Numbered from the stretch's first letter, positions 26,078 through 36,384 are shown. The stretch: DNA of 64,000 nt from Aphanocapsa lilacina HA4352-LM1 (GCA_019359725.1 JAHHGR010000010.1:1-64000); one strand, 5' to 3'. A program made the numbers and translations. Notes: a model not told the origin generated them from the letters alone.

Positions 26078-28264
26078 CTACGGCGCCTCCTGCCGCACCG
26101 CTCCGGCCGGGGGCAGGTCGTACTCGGGTTTGGGGACGCCCTGCAAATATTTGTCGAACCAGCCCACGATGTGCTGCAGCCGCTCGATGCGGTGCGACGG
26201 CTTGCCCGTGCGCGACAGATCGTGGTTCTCGCCGGGAAATTGCACCATCACCACCGGCCGCTTCAGGTACTTGAGCGCCCGAAACAGCTGCTCACCCCCG
26301 GCCCCGGGCGGGGTGCGCAGGTCCGCCTCCCCTTCGATGAGCATCAGGGGTGTCTTGATTTTTTCGACGTAAGTCAGGGGCGAGCGGGCCTTAAAATCGG
26401 CCTCCTCCCGCCAGGGGGCTCCTCGAAACCAAGTCGGCGTAAAGAGGGTAAAATCGGCGGTGTACCACCAACTCGCCCAGTCGGCGATCGAGCGCTGGGA
26501 TACCGCCGCTTTGAAGCGGTCGGTCTGGCCCACCAGCCAGTTGGTGAGCACCCCGCCGCCGCTGCCGCCGGTCACCCCCAACCGGTTCGCATCGACGTAA
26601 CCGCGCCCCAGTAGATAGTCCACCCCGGCCAACAGATCTTTGGCATCGTCGCCGGGATAGTTGAACTGGATGCTATTGCCGAACTTTTGACCGTAGCTGG
26701 TGGAGCCGCGCGGGTTGGTGTAGAGCACCACATAGCCTTTGGCGGCCATCCACTGCACTTCGTGGAAGAATGTATACCCCCAGGCAATGTGGGGACCGCC
26801 GTGGATGTTAAGTATCAACGGATACTTTTTGCCCGCCTCGAATCCGGGCGGCTTGAACACCCAGCCTTGAATTTTCTGGCCGTCGAAGCTGGGGTAGTTG
26901 ATCTCCTCCGGTGCGCTGATCTGTAGCGTGTCGAACAATTCGCTATTCCCACGGGTGAGCCGTCGCGGCGGCGCTCCCTGGGCAAGGAGGTAAAGCTCAC
27001 CCACTTCGCTCGGCTGGGAGATCACCGCGGCGAAGCGGCTGCCGTCGGGGGTGGCGGTATATTCGGCGATCTCGTGATCGCCGGTGGTCACGTCGCTCGC
27101 CTGGCCGCTCGCGGCGTCGAAGCGCTTGAGGTTGGCGCGACCCCGCTCGGCGGACGCAATCATAATCGAGCGGCTGTCGGCACTCCAGACGGGCCGGTAG
27201 CCGGAGGTGGCCCGAGGAGCGCGCTGATCCCCCCCGATACCATCCCCGATGTCAAAGTCATAATCGGCGGTCAAATTTCGGGGAGCTGCCCCCGAGCTGA
27301 GATCGGCTACGAACAGGTCCGGTTGGGTATGCGAGTACTCGGGCTTACCGTTGACGAACCCGACACAGGCGATCCGTCTGCCGTCGGGGCTGAGGGCGAA
27401 AGCACCAAAGATCGGTCCGTCGATATCCACGACCCGGCGGATCGGCCCACCGTTTGCGGAAACGGCATAGATGTCGCCGTCAGCGGGCTGGTAGTATGCT
27501 TCGCGTGCCCGGTCGGAGATAAAGTACAACTGCGAGCTGTCCGGGGACCAGACAGGAGATTCCTCCTCAAATTCGCCTTGGGTGATCTGTTTGGCCGCCG
27601 GGGGGGGTGCTGCCGCATCGGTGGGCACCTCGACCATCCAGATGTGGTCGGGCCGGTCCGTCTCCAGGTAGCCGGCGCCGTTCAAGCGGTAGACGGCCCG
27701 CTTGATCACGCGGACGTCGCTTTTTTTGGGCTTGTCGCCTTCACCGCTTTTTTTGATGTCCTCGTCTTTGGTGGAGGAAGTAAAGGCGATACGGCGGCTA
27801 TCGGGGGACCAGGAGATTCCCCCGGCTCCCTTGGGCAGATCGGTCAAAGCCCGCGCTTCACCCCCCTCGAGGGACAACAGATAAATCTGGGGCGGCTCGG
27901 GTTTGCCGTCTTTTTCTGCTGAGCGCAAAAAGGCCAGGGTCTTGCCGTCCGGCGACCAGCGCGGGCTGCTGTCGCGCGGACCGGTGCTGAGCGGGCGCGC
28001 TTCACCGGTGGCGGTCGAAACTTGCCAGAGGGAAGTGGTGTAAGTATCTTTTTTCTCATCGACGCTCACCCGCACATAGGCGACGCGCGCACCGTCGGGC
28101 GAAAGGCGCGGGTCGGCGACCCAGCTGAATTTGAGCAAATCTTTTTCGGTGATGGGCCGCCTGGATTCGGCGGCAATCCCCGCAGTGGGAACGGCAAAAC
28201 CGGCGTAGCAGACAAGGACAGTGGCAGCCAGGGCGGCACGCCGGCAAAGAGATTTCAATCCCAT
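26078..28264 (-). CDS. S9 family serine peptidase (acylaminoacyl/dipeptidyl peptidase type)
   Basis: 728 residues with a signal peptide (LAATVLVCYAGFAVPTAGIA), a WD40-like beta-propeller (about 40-450, repeated S-P-D-x-x-x-I/L-A motifs such as WSPDSRRIAFTSS), then the alpha/beta-hydrolase catalytic domain. The catalytic triad is visible: Ser in GVTGGSGGGVL, Asp in EGEADLRTPP, His in GENHDLSR. It should cleave short peptides in the periplasm from the N-terminal side. A Lys-rich insertion in the propeller (KKSGEGDKPKKSD) is odd. It is convergent with the small exported proteins and leads into a 100-bp spacer before the barrel-like gene. Confidence 0.93.
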   Translation of the reverse strand: MGLKSLCRRAALAATVLVCYAGFAVPTAGIAAESRRPITEKDLLKFSWVADPRLSPDGARVAYVRVSVDEKKDTYTTSLWQVSTATGEARPLSTGPRDSSPRWSPDGKTLAFLRSAEKDGKPEPPQIYLLSLEGGEARALTDLPKGAGGISWSPDSRRIAFTSSTKDEDIKKSGEGDKPKKSDVRVIKRAVYRLNGAGYLETDRPDHIWMVEVPTDAAAPPPAAKQITQGEFEEESPVWSPDSSQLYFISDRAREAYYQPADGDIYAVSANGGPIRRVVDIDGPIFGAFALSPDGRRIACVGFVNGKPEYSHTQPDLFVADLSSGAAPRNLTADYDFDIGDGIGGDQRAPRATSGYRPVWSADSRSIMIASAERGRANLKRFDAASGQASDVTTGDHEIAEYTATPDGSRFAAVISQPSEVGELYLLAQGAPPRRLTRGNSELFDTLQISAPEEINYPSFDGQKIQGWVFKPPGFEAGKKYPLILNIHGGPHIAWGYTFFHEVQWMAAKGYVVLYTNPRGSTSYGQKFGNSIQFNYPGDDAKDLLAGVDYLLGRGYVDANRLGVTGGSGGGVLTNWLVGQTDRFKAAVSQRSIADWASWWYTADFTLFTPTWFRGAPWREEADFKARSPLTYVEKIKTPLMLIEGEADLRTPPGAGGEQLFRALKYLKRPVVMVQFPGENHDLSRTGKPSHRIERLQHIVGWFDKYLQGVPKPEYDLPPAGAVRQEAP

Positions 28265-28368
28265 GGGCAGTCGCTTTCGGTGGAGTGTGGATCAGGGAGT
28301 TCGGACTGTAAAATTCGTCCCGTGGTTCCAGGCCACACCGAAAATAGGCGCCCACTGCAAATCGCCGC

Positions 28369-29478
28369 TTAAAGGTCGCTGTTGATTTTGATCGAAAAGG
28401 TGTCCCCGCCGGTTTGTCCAGCCAAAGGCAGGTTGTACCAGTAATGAAACTCGATGCGCGGCAATTGCACCCCCAGGTGCAGGCGTTGATGGGTCGCACC
28501 GTAGCGGCCGGTCTCCCAGCCCACTCCCTCGCGCAGCTCGAAGCCGGTGGCCAACTGCAGTTCGGCGACGGGCTGAAATTTGATGTCGACGCCCAGGCGC
28601 TGGTTCAATAGGCCGCTGCTCGGTTGGCGACCGTCGTAACTCGCGTCGAGGGCGGTGCGATCGAACAGCGGAAAGAGCAGGCGGGCGGTGGTGGCATCCT
28701 CTCTGCCCATCTGGTAGCGAAATCGAATCTCGGTGGCACCTATCAGGATGCGGATGTTGCCTGCGAGGGCCTCGCGCTCGCTGCTGGCCTGCTGCGTGAC
28801 GCCAAAGCGTTCTAATTGCCCATCCAGGCTGAAGCTGAGTGGTCCCAGGGTCCACTCGCCCGATTGAAAGCGAAAGCGGTCGTACCAGTTGGGGCCGTCC
28901 GATTGGTTCTGCCAGTCGTAGCTGAGCGCACCCAGCAGCGTCATGTACTGCAGCTGTGTCGCGAAGCGCAGCCGCGCGTAGGGATCGGCGCTCTGGCGCT
29001 CCAGTTGGGTGCTCAGCTGCACATTGTCGAGCGGTTGCCACTCCAGGCGGTTGGTGGCGCCCTGGGTAGGCGGCCCCCCCGCTGCACCGAACTCGCGGGC
29101 ACCAAACAGCCACTGCAGGTTCGGCTCGAGGTAAAACCGGTTTTCTCCCTGCAGCGTCGCGAGATCCGCACGATCGGCCCCGACCTGTCCCCGAGGGTCG
29201 CCCCGATCCACCGTGGCCGTCTGGCTGAGACCCAGCTCAAAGGCCGCCAGACCGCGCACGGAGGTGCCTTCGACGGCGCTGACGCGCAGGCTCTCGACCT
29301 CGCCGAGCTTGAAGGCTTCCAAGGGCATGTCCGGGCGCGTAACCAGGGACGGCCAGGTGAACAGCGGTTGCACGGTGAGCGGGTTCGACCACAACTCCTG
29401 CGCCGGCAGGGGCGCAGTGCAGCAACACAGCAGGTTCAGGGCTACAAGCAAGGGGTTTCGGAACACCGCCTGTCTCAC
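28369..29478 (-). CDS. predicted outer-membrane beta-barrel protein
   Basis: 369 residues with a signal peptide (NPLLVALNLLCCCTAPLPAQ). The mature chain has many amphipathic beta strands (FYLEPNLQWLFG, VQLSTQLERQ, LRFATQLQYMTLLGALSYDW, FRFQSGEWTLG, TEIRFRYQMG, VDIKFQPVAELQLATGFEL, IEFHYWYNLPL). No helical membrane segment follows the signal. It looks like a barrel of 12-16 strands, but I recognise no family. Its start faces the divergent gene at 29686 across about 200 bp that must contain both promoters. Confidence 0.6.
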   Translation of the reverse strand: MRQAVFRNPLLVALNLLCCCTAPLPAQELWSNPLTVQPLFTWPSLVTRPDMPLEAFKLGEVESLRVSAVEGTSVRGLAAFELGLSQTATVDRGDPRGQVGADRADLATLQGENRFYLEPNLQWLFGAREFGAAGGPPTQGATNRLEWQPLDNVQLSTQLERQSADPYARLRFATQLQYMTLLGALSYDWQNQSDGPNWYDRFRFQSGEWTLGPLSFSLDGQLERFGVTQQASSEREALAGNIRILIGATEIRFRYQMGREDATTARLLFPLFDRTALDASYDGRQPSSGLLNQRLGVDIKFQPVAELQLATGFELREGVGWETGRYGATHQRLHLGVQLPRIEFHYWYNLPLAGQTGGDTFSIKINSDL

Positions 29479-29685
29479 CTATTCTAGGGAGATTCTATCT
29501 ATTTATTGCGATTTTGGCAGCCGCGAAAACCCCTACTGACCCAAAGATCCGTTTTTGTTCGGGATCGGGGGCGCAAATCGGCGGTTTTCTGCCGAGAAGA
29601 CGGGTCGGGCCGCCCGGGAAAATAGAATGGTGAAAAAGCCTTGGGGTTCCTGCGGGGGAGCCCTGGCGCAGCCGACAGGTGACCC

Positions 29686-30471
29686 GTGGCCGTGGACAAC
29701 TCTGGCAGACACTACGACGAAGAGCAACTGGCGGCCATTCTCAAGCGCGCCGTCCAACTGCAGCAGCAGTCCGGCTCGCCCGACTCCCACCTCAGCCTGG
29801 GCGAGATCGAGCAGATTGCCCGCGAAGCGGGTATCGATCCGAGTTTCGTGCGCCAGGCCGCCTCAGAACTGGCCGCCGGGGGTGGGCGGGACGCTCCCGC
29901 TTCACCGCTCGGGGGGCCGTCCGCCCTTGCCTTCGAGCAGTCGATCGCAGGCATTTTGGTGGGCGACGACTTCGACCCGCTCCTTGAGGAAATCCGCGGC
30001 GCCTTTGGCGATCCCGGCCACCTCGAAGGTCCACGGCCAACCGATCGGCACTGGCGCTTCGAGTGGCGGCTCTTTAACTGGGGGGGCGTCTCGCTGCAGG
30101 GGGGCAAGCAGCCCCCGGCCAGCCGTTCGCTCACCTGGCGCTCGTCCCAGGCGAGCATGCGTGAAATTGGCGTGCGCGTCTACTCGCTGGGCGGTTCGAC
30201 CGTCGTGCGCGTCGAAGAACAACTGGGCAACGCGGCGGTAGGCCTGCTCACTGGAATGATGACGCTGCCCGTTTTTTTGATTTTTCCCCTCGCTTTGCTG
30301 CTGACCCACTCAGCAGCGATCGCCCTCGCCGCCACGGCCTTCTCGGCCCTGGGTGCCTACTGGCTTGCGCGCAGTTTTTACCGTGCGGTGACGCAGAAGC
30401 GCAGCCGCCAACTCAGGCGACTGTTCGACCGGCTGCTCTTTCAGGTGCGCCGGACCCTGGGAATTGCTTGA
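29686..30471 (+). CDS. membrane protein with N-terminal helical domain
   Basis: 261 residues from a GTG. The N-terminal domain (HYDEEQLAAILKRAVQLQQQ, LSLGEIEQIAREAGIDPSFV) resembles the helical leader domain found in several bacterial two-transmembrane proteins. A soluble middle domain follows, then two transmembrane helices (about 190-230; GMMTLPVFLIFPLALLLT and AIALAATAFSALGAYWLA) and a basic amphipathic tail. Function unknown. The stop codon is inside the candidate psbA -35 region, about 105 bp before psbA. Confidence 0.6.
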   Translation: MAVDNSGRHYDEEQLAAILKRAVQLQQQSGSPDSHLSLGEIEQIAREAGIDPSFVRQAASELAAGGGRDAPASPLGGPSALAFEQSIAGILVGDDFDPLLEEIRGAFGDPGHLEGPRPTDRHWRFEWRLFNWGGVSLQGGKQPPASRSLTWRSSQASMREIGVRVYSLGGSTVVRVEEQLGNAAVGLLTGMMTLPVFLIFPLALLLTHSAAIALAATAFSALGAYWLARSFYRAVTQKRSRQLRRLFDRLLFQVRRTLGIA

Positions 30472-30506
30472 AAAGCACTATCTCAAAGCTATCTACCAAA
30501 AGATAG
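30468..30506 (+). promoter_or_regulatory. candidate psbA promoter with overlapping dyad
   Basis: TTGAAA (30468-30473), a 16-bp spacer and TATCTA (30490-30495) make a plausible sigma-70-type promoter about 80 bp before the psbA ATG. A perfect 6-bp dyad, CTATCT-ACCAAA-AGATAG (30489-30506), overlaps the -10 and could be an operator or a 5'-end hairpin. Confidence 0.35.
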
Positions 30507-30576
30507 ATGCGAGCTGAGCGAATCCATGTAGCTTTAGAAAGCACTGCAAAGCACTTTTCTCACAGGGTTTCACACC

Positions 30577-31659
30577 ATGACAACCATCTTGCGACGCCGC
30601 TCCCTGGGCAATCCTTGGGAGCAATTCGCCAACTGGATAACCTCCACCAACAACCGCTTTTATATCGGCTGGTTCGGAGTGCTCATGGTCCCGACGTTGC
30701 TGGCGGCGACGATCTGTTTTGTGATCGCCTTTGTTGCCGCCCCGCCGGTGGATATGGACGGCATCCGCGAGCCGATCTCCGGTTCACTTCTTTATGGCAA
30801 CAACATCATCACCGCCAATGTCATCCCCTCTTCCAACGCCATCGGCCTGCATTTCTACCCGATATGGGAAGCGGCCAGCATGGACGAGTGGCTCTACAAC
30901 GGTGGTCCCTACCAGTTGATCGTTTTTCACTTTTTGATTGGCATTTTTGCTTATCTGGGCCGGGAGTGGGAATTTTCGTATCGGCTGGGTCTGCGCCCCT
31001 GGATCTGTGTCGCTTACTCGGCCCCGGTAGCCGCCGCCACCGCCGTGTTCTTGATCTATCCCATGGGCCAGGGCTCCTTCAGCGACGGCATGTCCCTCGG
31101 CATCTCCGGCACGTTCAACTTCATGTTTATCTTCCAGGCCGAGCACAACATCCTCAACCACCCGCTGCACATGTTCGGGGTCGCCGGGGTCTTCGGCGGC
31201 GCTCTGTTTGCGGCGATGCACGGCAGTCTGGTGACTTCGTCGCTCATCAAGGCGACTTCCTACGAAGAGTCCCAGAACTACGGCTACAAGTTCGGCCAGG
31301 AAGAAGAAACCTACAACATCGTCGCCGCCCACGGTTACTTTGGCCGCCTGATTTTTCAGTACGCCAGTTTCACCAACAGCCGCTCGCTGCACTTTTTCCT
31401 GGCGGCCTGGCCGGTGATTGGCATCTGGCTGACTTCCCTGGGCATCTGCGTCATGGGTTTCAATCTCAACGGCTTCAACTTCAACGCCTCGATTACCGAC
31501 AGCCAGGGACGGACCATCTACACCTGGGCGGACATCGTCAACCGCGCCAATCTGGGCATCGAAGTGATGCACGAGCGCAACGCCCACAACTTTCCTCTGG
31601 ATCTGGCCGGGACAGAGTCTGCTCCTGTGGCCTTCGCTGCGGCCCTGGGCGACGGCTGA
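30577..31659 (+). CDS. psbA: photosystem II reaction-centre protein D1
   Basis: Core PSII subunit that binds P680, pheophytin, QB and most Mn4CaO5 ligands. 360 residues, five transmembrane helices. Numbering matches the standard D1: Tyr161 (YZ), Asp170, Glu189, His190, His198 (P680), His215, His252, Ser264 (QB), His332, Glu333, Asp342 and Ala344. The C-terminal processing site after Ala344 leaves a 16-residue extension. Residue 130 is Glu (GREWEF), the pheophytin-bonding form associated with high-light D1. The N-terminus and several helix residues differ from the usual cyanobacterial D1, in line with a deep-branching lineage. No strong Shine-Dalgarno is present. Confidence 0.98.
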   Translation: MTTILRRRSLGNPWEQFANWITSTNNRFYIGWFGVLMVPTLLAATICFVIAFVAAPPVDMDGIREPISGSLLYGNNIITANVIPSSNAIGLHFYPIWEAASMDEWLYNGGPYQLIVFHFLIGIFAYLGREWEFSYRLGLRPWICVAYSAPVAAATAVFLIYPMGQGSFSDGMSLGISGTFNFMFIFQAEHNILNHPLHMFGVAGVFGGALFAAMHGSLVTSSLIKATSYEESQNYGYKFGQEEETYNIVAAHGYFGRLIFQYASFTNSRSLHFFLAAWPVIGIWLTSLGICVMGFNLNGFNFNASITDSQGRTIYTWADIVNRANLGIEVMHERNAHNFPLDLAGTESAPVAFAAALGDG

Positions 31660-31674
31660 ACCTCCTCGCTTAAA

Positions 31675-31716
31675 CTTGAGCGGCACCGGCGTCTTCAAAT
31701 GCCGGTGCCGCTCAAG
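31675..31716. terminator. long perfect hairpin after psbA
   Basis: A 16-bp perfect stem (CTTGAGCGGCACCGGC paired with its complement at 31701-31716) with a 10-nt loop, 15 bp after the psbA stop. There is no T-run, so it may stop polymerase only partly or protect the psbA mRNA 3' end. Confidence 0.6.
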
Positions 31717-31797
31717 TCGGGACTGCTTTGCCGGATAGCCAGAAACGATCCGCCTGCTTTGCGCCCGGCGTATTGCTCATTAGATAGGAGAAATGCA

Positions 31798-32394
31798 ATG
31801 CGGGCTTTACTGCTGGCGACTTCCCTCTGCTTTGGTCTGGCTTCGCTTGCCCAGGCAGCGCCCAAGACGCTCAAATTCGAGCAGGGCACGGCGACCTACA
31901 CCAACCGCGATGCCTTTGCCAGTTGGGAGGGCAATACCTCCGACATTGGCGGCACGCTCATCTTGGATGACCAGACGGGTGAACTGGTCAAAGGCGAGAT
32001 CCAGATTGGTCTTGCGGCCATCGATTCGGGCAACGGTGCGCGCGACGCCCGGATGCGGGGCGAGTTTTTGCAGACCGATAAATATCCGAAAGCGACTTTT
32101 GTCGTCACCAGGCTCGAAGGTTTCCCGAGTGTCGCCGAGTGGAAGAAATGGGGCCTCAAGCAGACCGGCAAGATCCACGGCGATCTGACCATCAAAGCAG
32201 TCACCCGCCCAGTGATCTTCGAGGCCGAGGCCGTGTATCTCGGCACCGAGCTGAAGGTGAGCGGCAAGGGCCAGACCAAGATGACCGACTTTGGCATCTC
32301 CCCGCCGAGTCTGCTGTTTGTCACCGTCGACGACGCCGTCGGCCTAAAATTTCAGGCGGTGGCCAAACCGGTCACCACCAACGCCGGGTTGTAG
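31798..32394 (+). CDS. YceI family periplasmic protein
   Basis: 198 residues: signal peptide (LLLATSLCFGLASLAQA) and a YceI lipocalin-like barrel that binds long isoprenoid or lipid-like ligands such as polyprenyl chains or quinones. Family features include ATYTNRDAFASWEGNT, the GEIQIGLAAIDSGNGARD strand-turn, the FLQTDKYPKATFV motif, and the late VSGKGQTKMTDFGISPPSLL. ATG 31798 was chosen because AGGAG precedes it. It is convergent with a ChlP-like isoprenoid reductase 14 bp away, which may be coincidence. Confidence 0.9.
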   Translation: MRALLLATSLCFGLASLAQAAPKTLKFEQGTATYTNRDAFASWEGNTSDIGGTLILDDQTGELVKGEIQIGLAAIDSGNGARDARMRGEFLQTDKYPKATFVVTRLEGFPSVAEWKKWGLKQTGKIHGDLTIKAVTRPVIFEAEAVYLGTELKVSGKGQTKMTDFGISPPSLLFVTVDDAVGLKFQAVAKPVTTNAGL

Positions 32395-32408
32395 GAAACT
32401 TCTTGTTG

Positions 32409-33548
32409 TCATCCGCCGCCCTGCACGCGGTTGTAGCCAACAAGCCGTTGTATGGCTCGCCCTGCGGCTTCTCGATACCGCAAGGAGCCTGAAAGCAGTC
32501 TGCCCATCGTGCGAGTCGCAGAAGGCCGGTGAACGCCGACTTTGTAGGCGATGCGCGGAAAAGCGTAGAACACCTGGGCGAGGCGGTCAGCCCACCGCAG
32601 ATCCTCTGCCCACCCGCTTTTGATGTGCTCGCTGTAGCGGGCGAGCGCCTGGGTGTCTCCTGCTAGAGCCTCGGCGACAGCGCGAGCGGCCTGCACACCG
32701 GTGTACAGCGCAGGGCGGATCCCCTCGGCGGTAAAAGGATCGACGATCCCGGCCGCCTCACCGCACAGGAGCGCCCCCTCGGTGTGGAGCAGCGATGGGC
32801 CTTTCCAGAGCAACAGCGGGTGGCCGTGCAGGGTGATTCCGTCCAGCGAAAGGCCAAAGTGGGCGACGTACTGGGCCAGAGGCGTTTTGAGGTCGACTTT
32901 GCGCCGCCCGAAGCTGCCGATGCCGATCGAGTGGGCGCCGTCTTTGGGGAAGTTCCAGAGATAGCCGTCCTTGACCATCCCGAATTCGAAGTGGGCAAAG
33001 TTCGGCTCCGGTACCGGCGCGGGAATTTCGACTTCGATCGCCCCGCCAATGGCCACAGCGCGCTTCTCAAGCCCCAGCCAGCGGGCGGTGGGACCCTTGG
33101 CGCCGTCCGCGCCAATCAAGTAGCGGCTATACAACGGCCCCGCCTCGGTGTCGAGTCGCCAGCGCGCCCCGCTGCGGCTAATCGCACCGACCGCGCAGGG
33201 GGCGCGCAACTCGGCTCCGCGCGCCACGGCCTGGGAGATCAAAAAATAATCGAACACGTCGCGGCGGACCATCCAGATGGGGGTCTCCAGGCCCAAAGGT
33301 GCCTCGACCCGCTCGCCCATCTGCCAGGTGTAGCGGATGGAGTCGACGTAGGCGCAGATGGCGGGGGAAAAATCGAAGTCGAACCAGGCGGCCACCGCCG
33401 GGGAGACGCCGCCGCCGCAGGGCTTGTAGCGCGGCAGAGACTGCTTTTCGAGCACCAGCACGCTGTAGCCGTGCCGGGCCAGATGGTAGGCCGCCGCTCC
33501 GCCCCCCGGTCCCGCTCCGATCACCGCGCAGTCGAATACTTCCGCCAT
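32409..33548 (-). CDS. geranylgeranyl reductase family flavoprotein (ChlP-like)
   Basis: A 379-residue FAD-dependent oxidoreductase. The N-terminal dinucleotide motif VIGAGPGGGAAAYHLA is followed by the LPRYKPCGGGVSP signature of the geranylgeranyl reductase family; GEAAGIVDPFTAEGI is the second FAD motif. Members hydrogenate geranylgeranyl chains, and ChlP makes the phytyl tail of chlorophyll and tocopherol. At 379 residues it is shorter than most cyanobacterial ChlP proteins (about 400-410), so it may be the true ChlP or a paralogue acting on another polyprenyl lipid. Confidence 0.85.
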   Translation of the reverse strand: MAEVFDCAVIGAGPGGGAAAYHLARHGYSVLVLEKQSLPRYKPCGGGVSPAVAAWFDFDFSPAICAYVDSIRYTWQMGERVEAPLGLETPIWMVRRDVFDYFLISQAVARGAELRAPCAVGAISRSGARWRLDTEAGPLYSRYLIGADGAKGPTARWLGLEKRAVAIGGAIEVEIPAPVPEPNFAHFEFGMVKDGYLWNFPKDGAHSIGIGSFGRRKVDLKTPLAQYVAHFGLSLDGITLHGHPLLLWKGPSLLHTEGALLCGEAAGIVDPFTAEGIRPALYTGVQAARAVAEALAGDTQALARYSEHIKSGWAEDLRWADRLAQVFYAFPRIAYKVGVHRPSATRTMGRLLSGSLRYREAAGRAIQRLVGYNRVQGGG

Positions 33549-33654
33549 CGCTTTGCCGCCTTGCGAGCCTCCGGAAGCTCATCGTGCCACAAAGATTGCG
33601 GCGATTTGGCTAGATCTTTGGAAGATTATTACAACCAGTTGACACAATGGAGAA

Positions 33655-35196
33655 GTGATTACTTCGTCGCTGTTGATTCCCGCCTTGCTTGTTCTATCCA
33701 GCCTGGGTTTTCTGGGCTGGGGGTTTTTGCAGGCGCGCAAAGCCGGGCGGGTGGGCATTCTCGCCTGGCTGCAGGCCGTGGTGCTCTTTTTGCCCTGGGT
33801 CAGCTTTTTTGGTCTGTTCTGGCTCGGCATTCAGATCAACTTCGGGATACTGCTGGTGATTCTACTGGCCACCACCGGTGCCTACATCTGGCTGGGGCGC
33901 CTGCTGCGCGAGGCGGCGGGCGAACAGGAAAAGCGCCTGCGCGAGCGCTACCGGGCCGAACTGGAGGCCAGACGGCAAGGGGAAGAACTCGGAGGGGACG
34001 GTCACGCAGAGGCGATGCCCCCGCCGATTGCCCAACTGGAGGCGGAGGTACTCGCCATCCCCGAGGAGGACCGCCAGAAGCTGCAGAGCTTGTTCGGCAT
34101 CGACACGTTCTTTGCCACCGAGACGCTGCCTTTTCGCCAGGGAGTGCTCTACCGGGGCAATTTGCGCGGCGACCCGGATATCGTCTTTCAAGCCCTCAAC
34201 GAAAGGCTTCAAGCCCTGTTTGCCGATCGCTACCAGCTGTTTTTGCTCAACGACGAATCGGGCAAGCCGACGGTACTGGTGCTGCCCAGCGACCGCGACC
34301 CCTTCCAGGCACGCAAACTGCCCATCGCCATTTCCATCGCCCTGATGGTGCTGTCGTTTGCGGCGGTGTATCTGCTGGTCACCCCCAGCAGCGTCAACGC
34401 CTTCTCGCCCGAGGGCGTGTCTACGGCCCTGCCCATCGCCGTGGGCGTGCTGTTCACGCTCTTTGCCCACGAGGCCGCCCACCGCTGGCAGGCCAAGCGC
34501 TACGGCGTGCGCCTCAGCTCGGCGTTCTTGCTGCCGCTGCTCACGCCGATTCCGGTGCCGCCCGCCGGTTTTGCGATTTACCCCGGCACCTTCGGCTCGC
34601 TGACGCGCCTCGATTCGCCCCCCCCGAGCCGCCGCGCCCTCTTTGACATCGCCTTTGCCGGACCGGCGGTGGGCGGGCTGGTGTCGCTGGGCTTTTTGCT
34701 GGTGGGATTGGCCCTTTCGGGTGTGGCAAATCAGGCGGGACCGCTTACGGTTCGGCCGGGCGAGCTCAACGTGCTGGTCGGGATCTTCGTGCGTCTGTTG
34801 CTGGGTCCAGTGACCGACAGCCAGTTTGTCAATTTGCATCCCTTTTCGATCGTGGGTATCTTCGGATTGCAGATAACCGCCCTCAGTCTGCTGCCCGCGG
34901 GTCAACTCGACGGCGGTCGAATCGTCCAGGCGGTCTACGGTCGGCGCACGGCGCGCATCACCGGCATCGTCACGCTGGTTTTGCTGGGCATCATCGGCAT
35001 CTTCGTGCCCTGGTATCTCTACTGGGCGGTGATCGTGCTGTTGTTTGCCCGCACGCCGGAGCGGCCCACCCTCAACGAGATCACCGAGACCGACAGCCGC
35101 CGCGACGCGCTCGCTATTTTGGCCCTGTTTGCGATGGCCGCCATCTTGCTGCCGCTCACGCCGCAGATCGCCCTTCGCCTGGGGCTTGGGGGCTGA
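33655..35196 (+). CDS. site-2-type intramembrane zinc metalloprotease
   Basis: 513 residues with several transmembrane helices: two at the N-terminus, then a cytoplasmic domain (about 80-220), then the membrane protease core. The zinc site is HEAAHRW (near 275) and the third ligand Asp lies in [14 protein letters not shown]. The arrangement is that of the M50 group that includes the plant EGY proteins, which cleave membrane-bound regulators. The GTG start has GGAG close in front. It is upstream of chlI by 46 bp, so the two may share transcription. Confidence 0.88.
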   Translation: MITSSLLIPALLVLSSLGFLGWGFLQARKAGRVGILAWLQAVVLFLPWVSFFGLFWLGIQINFGILLVILLATTGAYIWLGRLLREAAGEQEKRLRERYRAELEARRQGEELGGDGHAEAMPPPIAQLEAEVLAIPEEDRQKLQSLFGIDTFFATETLPFRQGVLYRGNLRGDPDIVFQALNERLQALFADRYQLFLLNDESGKPTVLVLPSDRDPFQARKLPIAISIALMVLSFAAVYLLVTPSSVNAFSPEGVSTALPIAVGVLFTLFAHEAAHRWQAKRYGVRLSSAFLLPLLTPIPVPPAGFAIYPGTFGSLTRLDSPPPSRRALFDIAFAGPAVGGLVSLGFLLVGLALSGVANQAGPLTVRPGELNVLVGIFVRLLLGPVTDSQFVNLHPFSIVGIFGLQITALSLLPAGQLDGGRIVQAVYGRRTARITGIVTLVLLGIIGIFVPWYLYWAVIVLLFARTPERPTLNEITETDSRRDALAILALFAMAAILLPLTPQIALRLGLGG

Positions 35197-35242
35197 CCGC
35201 CTTTGCCGCCCAGACGTTAGAATCTTGACGCATCGGATACGA

Positions 35243-36334
35243 ATGAAGGTTTTTGCCGTGGTTTCCCAGACGAGCGGCCGACGGCCGGTCTTTCCTTTTA
35301 CCGCCATCGTCGGCCAGGAGGAGATGAAACTGGCCCTCATCCTCAACGTCATCGACCCCAAGCTCGGGGGGGTGATGATCATGGGCGACCGGGGCACCGG
35401 CAAATCGACGACCGTGCGCGCCCTGGCCGAATTGCTTCCGGAGATCGAAGTGGTAACGGGCGATCCCTACCACAGCGATCCCCACAACCAGGATCTGATG
35501 AGCGACGAGGTGCGCGAGCGCAAACTGGCAGGGGAAACTCTGCCTGTCGAGCGCCGCCAGGTGCAGATGGTGGATCTGCCCCTCGGGGCCACCGAAGACC
35601 GCGTCTGCGGCACGATTGACATCGAAAAAGCCCTCTCCGAGGGCGTCAAAGCCTTCGAGCCGGGGTTGCTCGCCCGTGCCAACCGGGGCATTCTCTACGT
35701 CGATGAGGTCAACCTGCTCGACGACCACCTGGTGGATGTACTGCTCGATTCGGCCGCTTCCGGCTGGAACACGGTGGAGCGCGAGGGCATCTCCGTGCGC
35801 CACCCGGCCCGCTTCGTGCTGGTAGGTTCGGGCAACCCCGAGGAAGGCGAACTCAGGCCCCAGTTGCTCGACCGCTTCGCCATGCACGCCGAGGTGCGCA
35901 CAGTCAAAGATCCGAAGCTGCGGGTGCAGATTGTCCAGCAGCGCGGCGAATTTGACGGCAACCCCCAACGCTTTCTGGCCACTCACCGCAAGGCGCAGCA
36001 GGAACTGACGCGGCGCATCGCCAAGGCCCAGCAGGTGCTCAAAAAAACCGAAGTTACCCACCATCTGCAACTGAAGATTTCCCAGGTCTGCTCCGAACTG
36101 GACGTGGACGGCCTGCGCGGCGATATCGTCACCGACCGCGCCGCCCGGGCGCTCGCCGCCTTCGAAGGGCGCCCGCGCGTCACTCTCGAGGATGTCCAGC
36201 GGGTGATCGTGCTGTGCCTGCGCCACCGGTTGCGCAAAGATCCGCTCGAATCGATCGACTCGGGCTATAAAGTCGAGAAGGTCTTCCGGCGCATCTTCGA
36301 CTTGCCGCCCCCCGAGACCAACGCCGCCCAATAG
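35243..36334 (+). CDS. chlI: magnesium chelatase ATPase subunit I
   Basis: AAA+ motor subunit of the ChlI-ChlD-ChlH complex that inserts Mg2+ into protoporphyrin IX, the branch point to chlorophyll. 363 residues, the usual length. Visible features are [19 protein letters not shown], Walker [10 protein letters not shown] (48-56), Walker [11 protein letters not shown] (near 151), sensor and insert regions ([20 protein letters not shown]) and the C-terminal helical lid. The ATG at 35243 was chosen because the upstream extension lies in the preceding gene. chlD and chlH are not in this window. Confidence 0.97.
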   Translation: MKVFAVVSQTSGRRPVFPFTAIVGQEEMKLALILNVIDPKLGGVMIMGDRGTGKSTTVRALAELLPEIEVVTGDPYHSDPHNQDLMSDEVRERKLAGETLPVERRQVQMVDLPLGATEDRVCGTIDIEKALSEGVKAFEPGLLARANRGILYVDEVNLLDDHLVDVLLDSAASGWNTVEREGISVRHPARFVLVGSGNPEEGELRPQLLDRFAMHAEVRTVKDPKLRVQIVQQRGEFDGNPQRFLATHRKAQQELTRRIAKAQQVLKKTEVTHHLQLKISQVCSELDVDGLRGDIVTDRAARALAAFEGRPRVTLEDVQRVIVLCLRHRLRKDPLESIDSGYKVEKVFRRIFDLPPPETNAAQ

Positions 36335-36349
36335 GTTGTTTTGCGGCAA

Positions 36350-36384
36350 ATCGCAACACACATGAACGCAGCTTTTGTTGCGAT
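36350..36384. promoter_or_regulatory. hairpin downstream of chlI
   Basis: Perfect 9-bp dyad ATCGCAACA (36350-36358) / TGTTGCGAT (36376-36384) with a 17-nt spacer, 15 bp after the chlI stop. It lacks a T-run, so it may be a weak terminator or operator. Confidence 0.35.

Noticed and set aside
30507-31673. A 388-codon + strand frame over psbA
   Set aside because: Out of frame with D1, which is fully conserved; its His/Arg-rich content is typical of a shadow.
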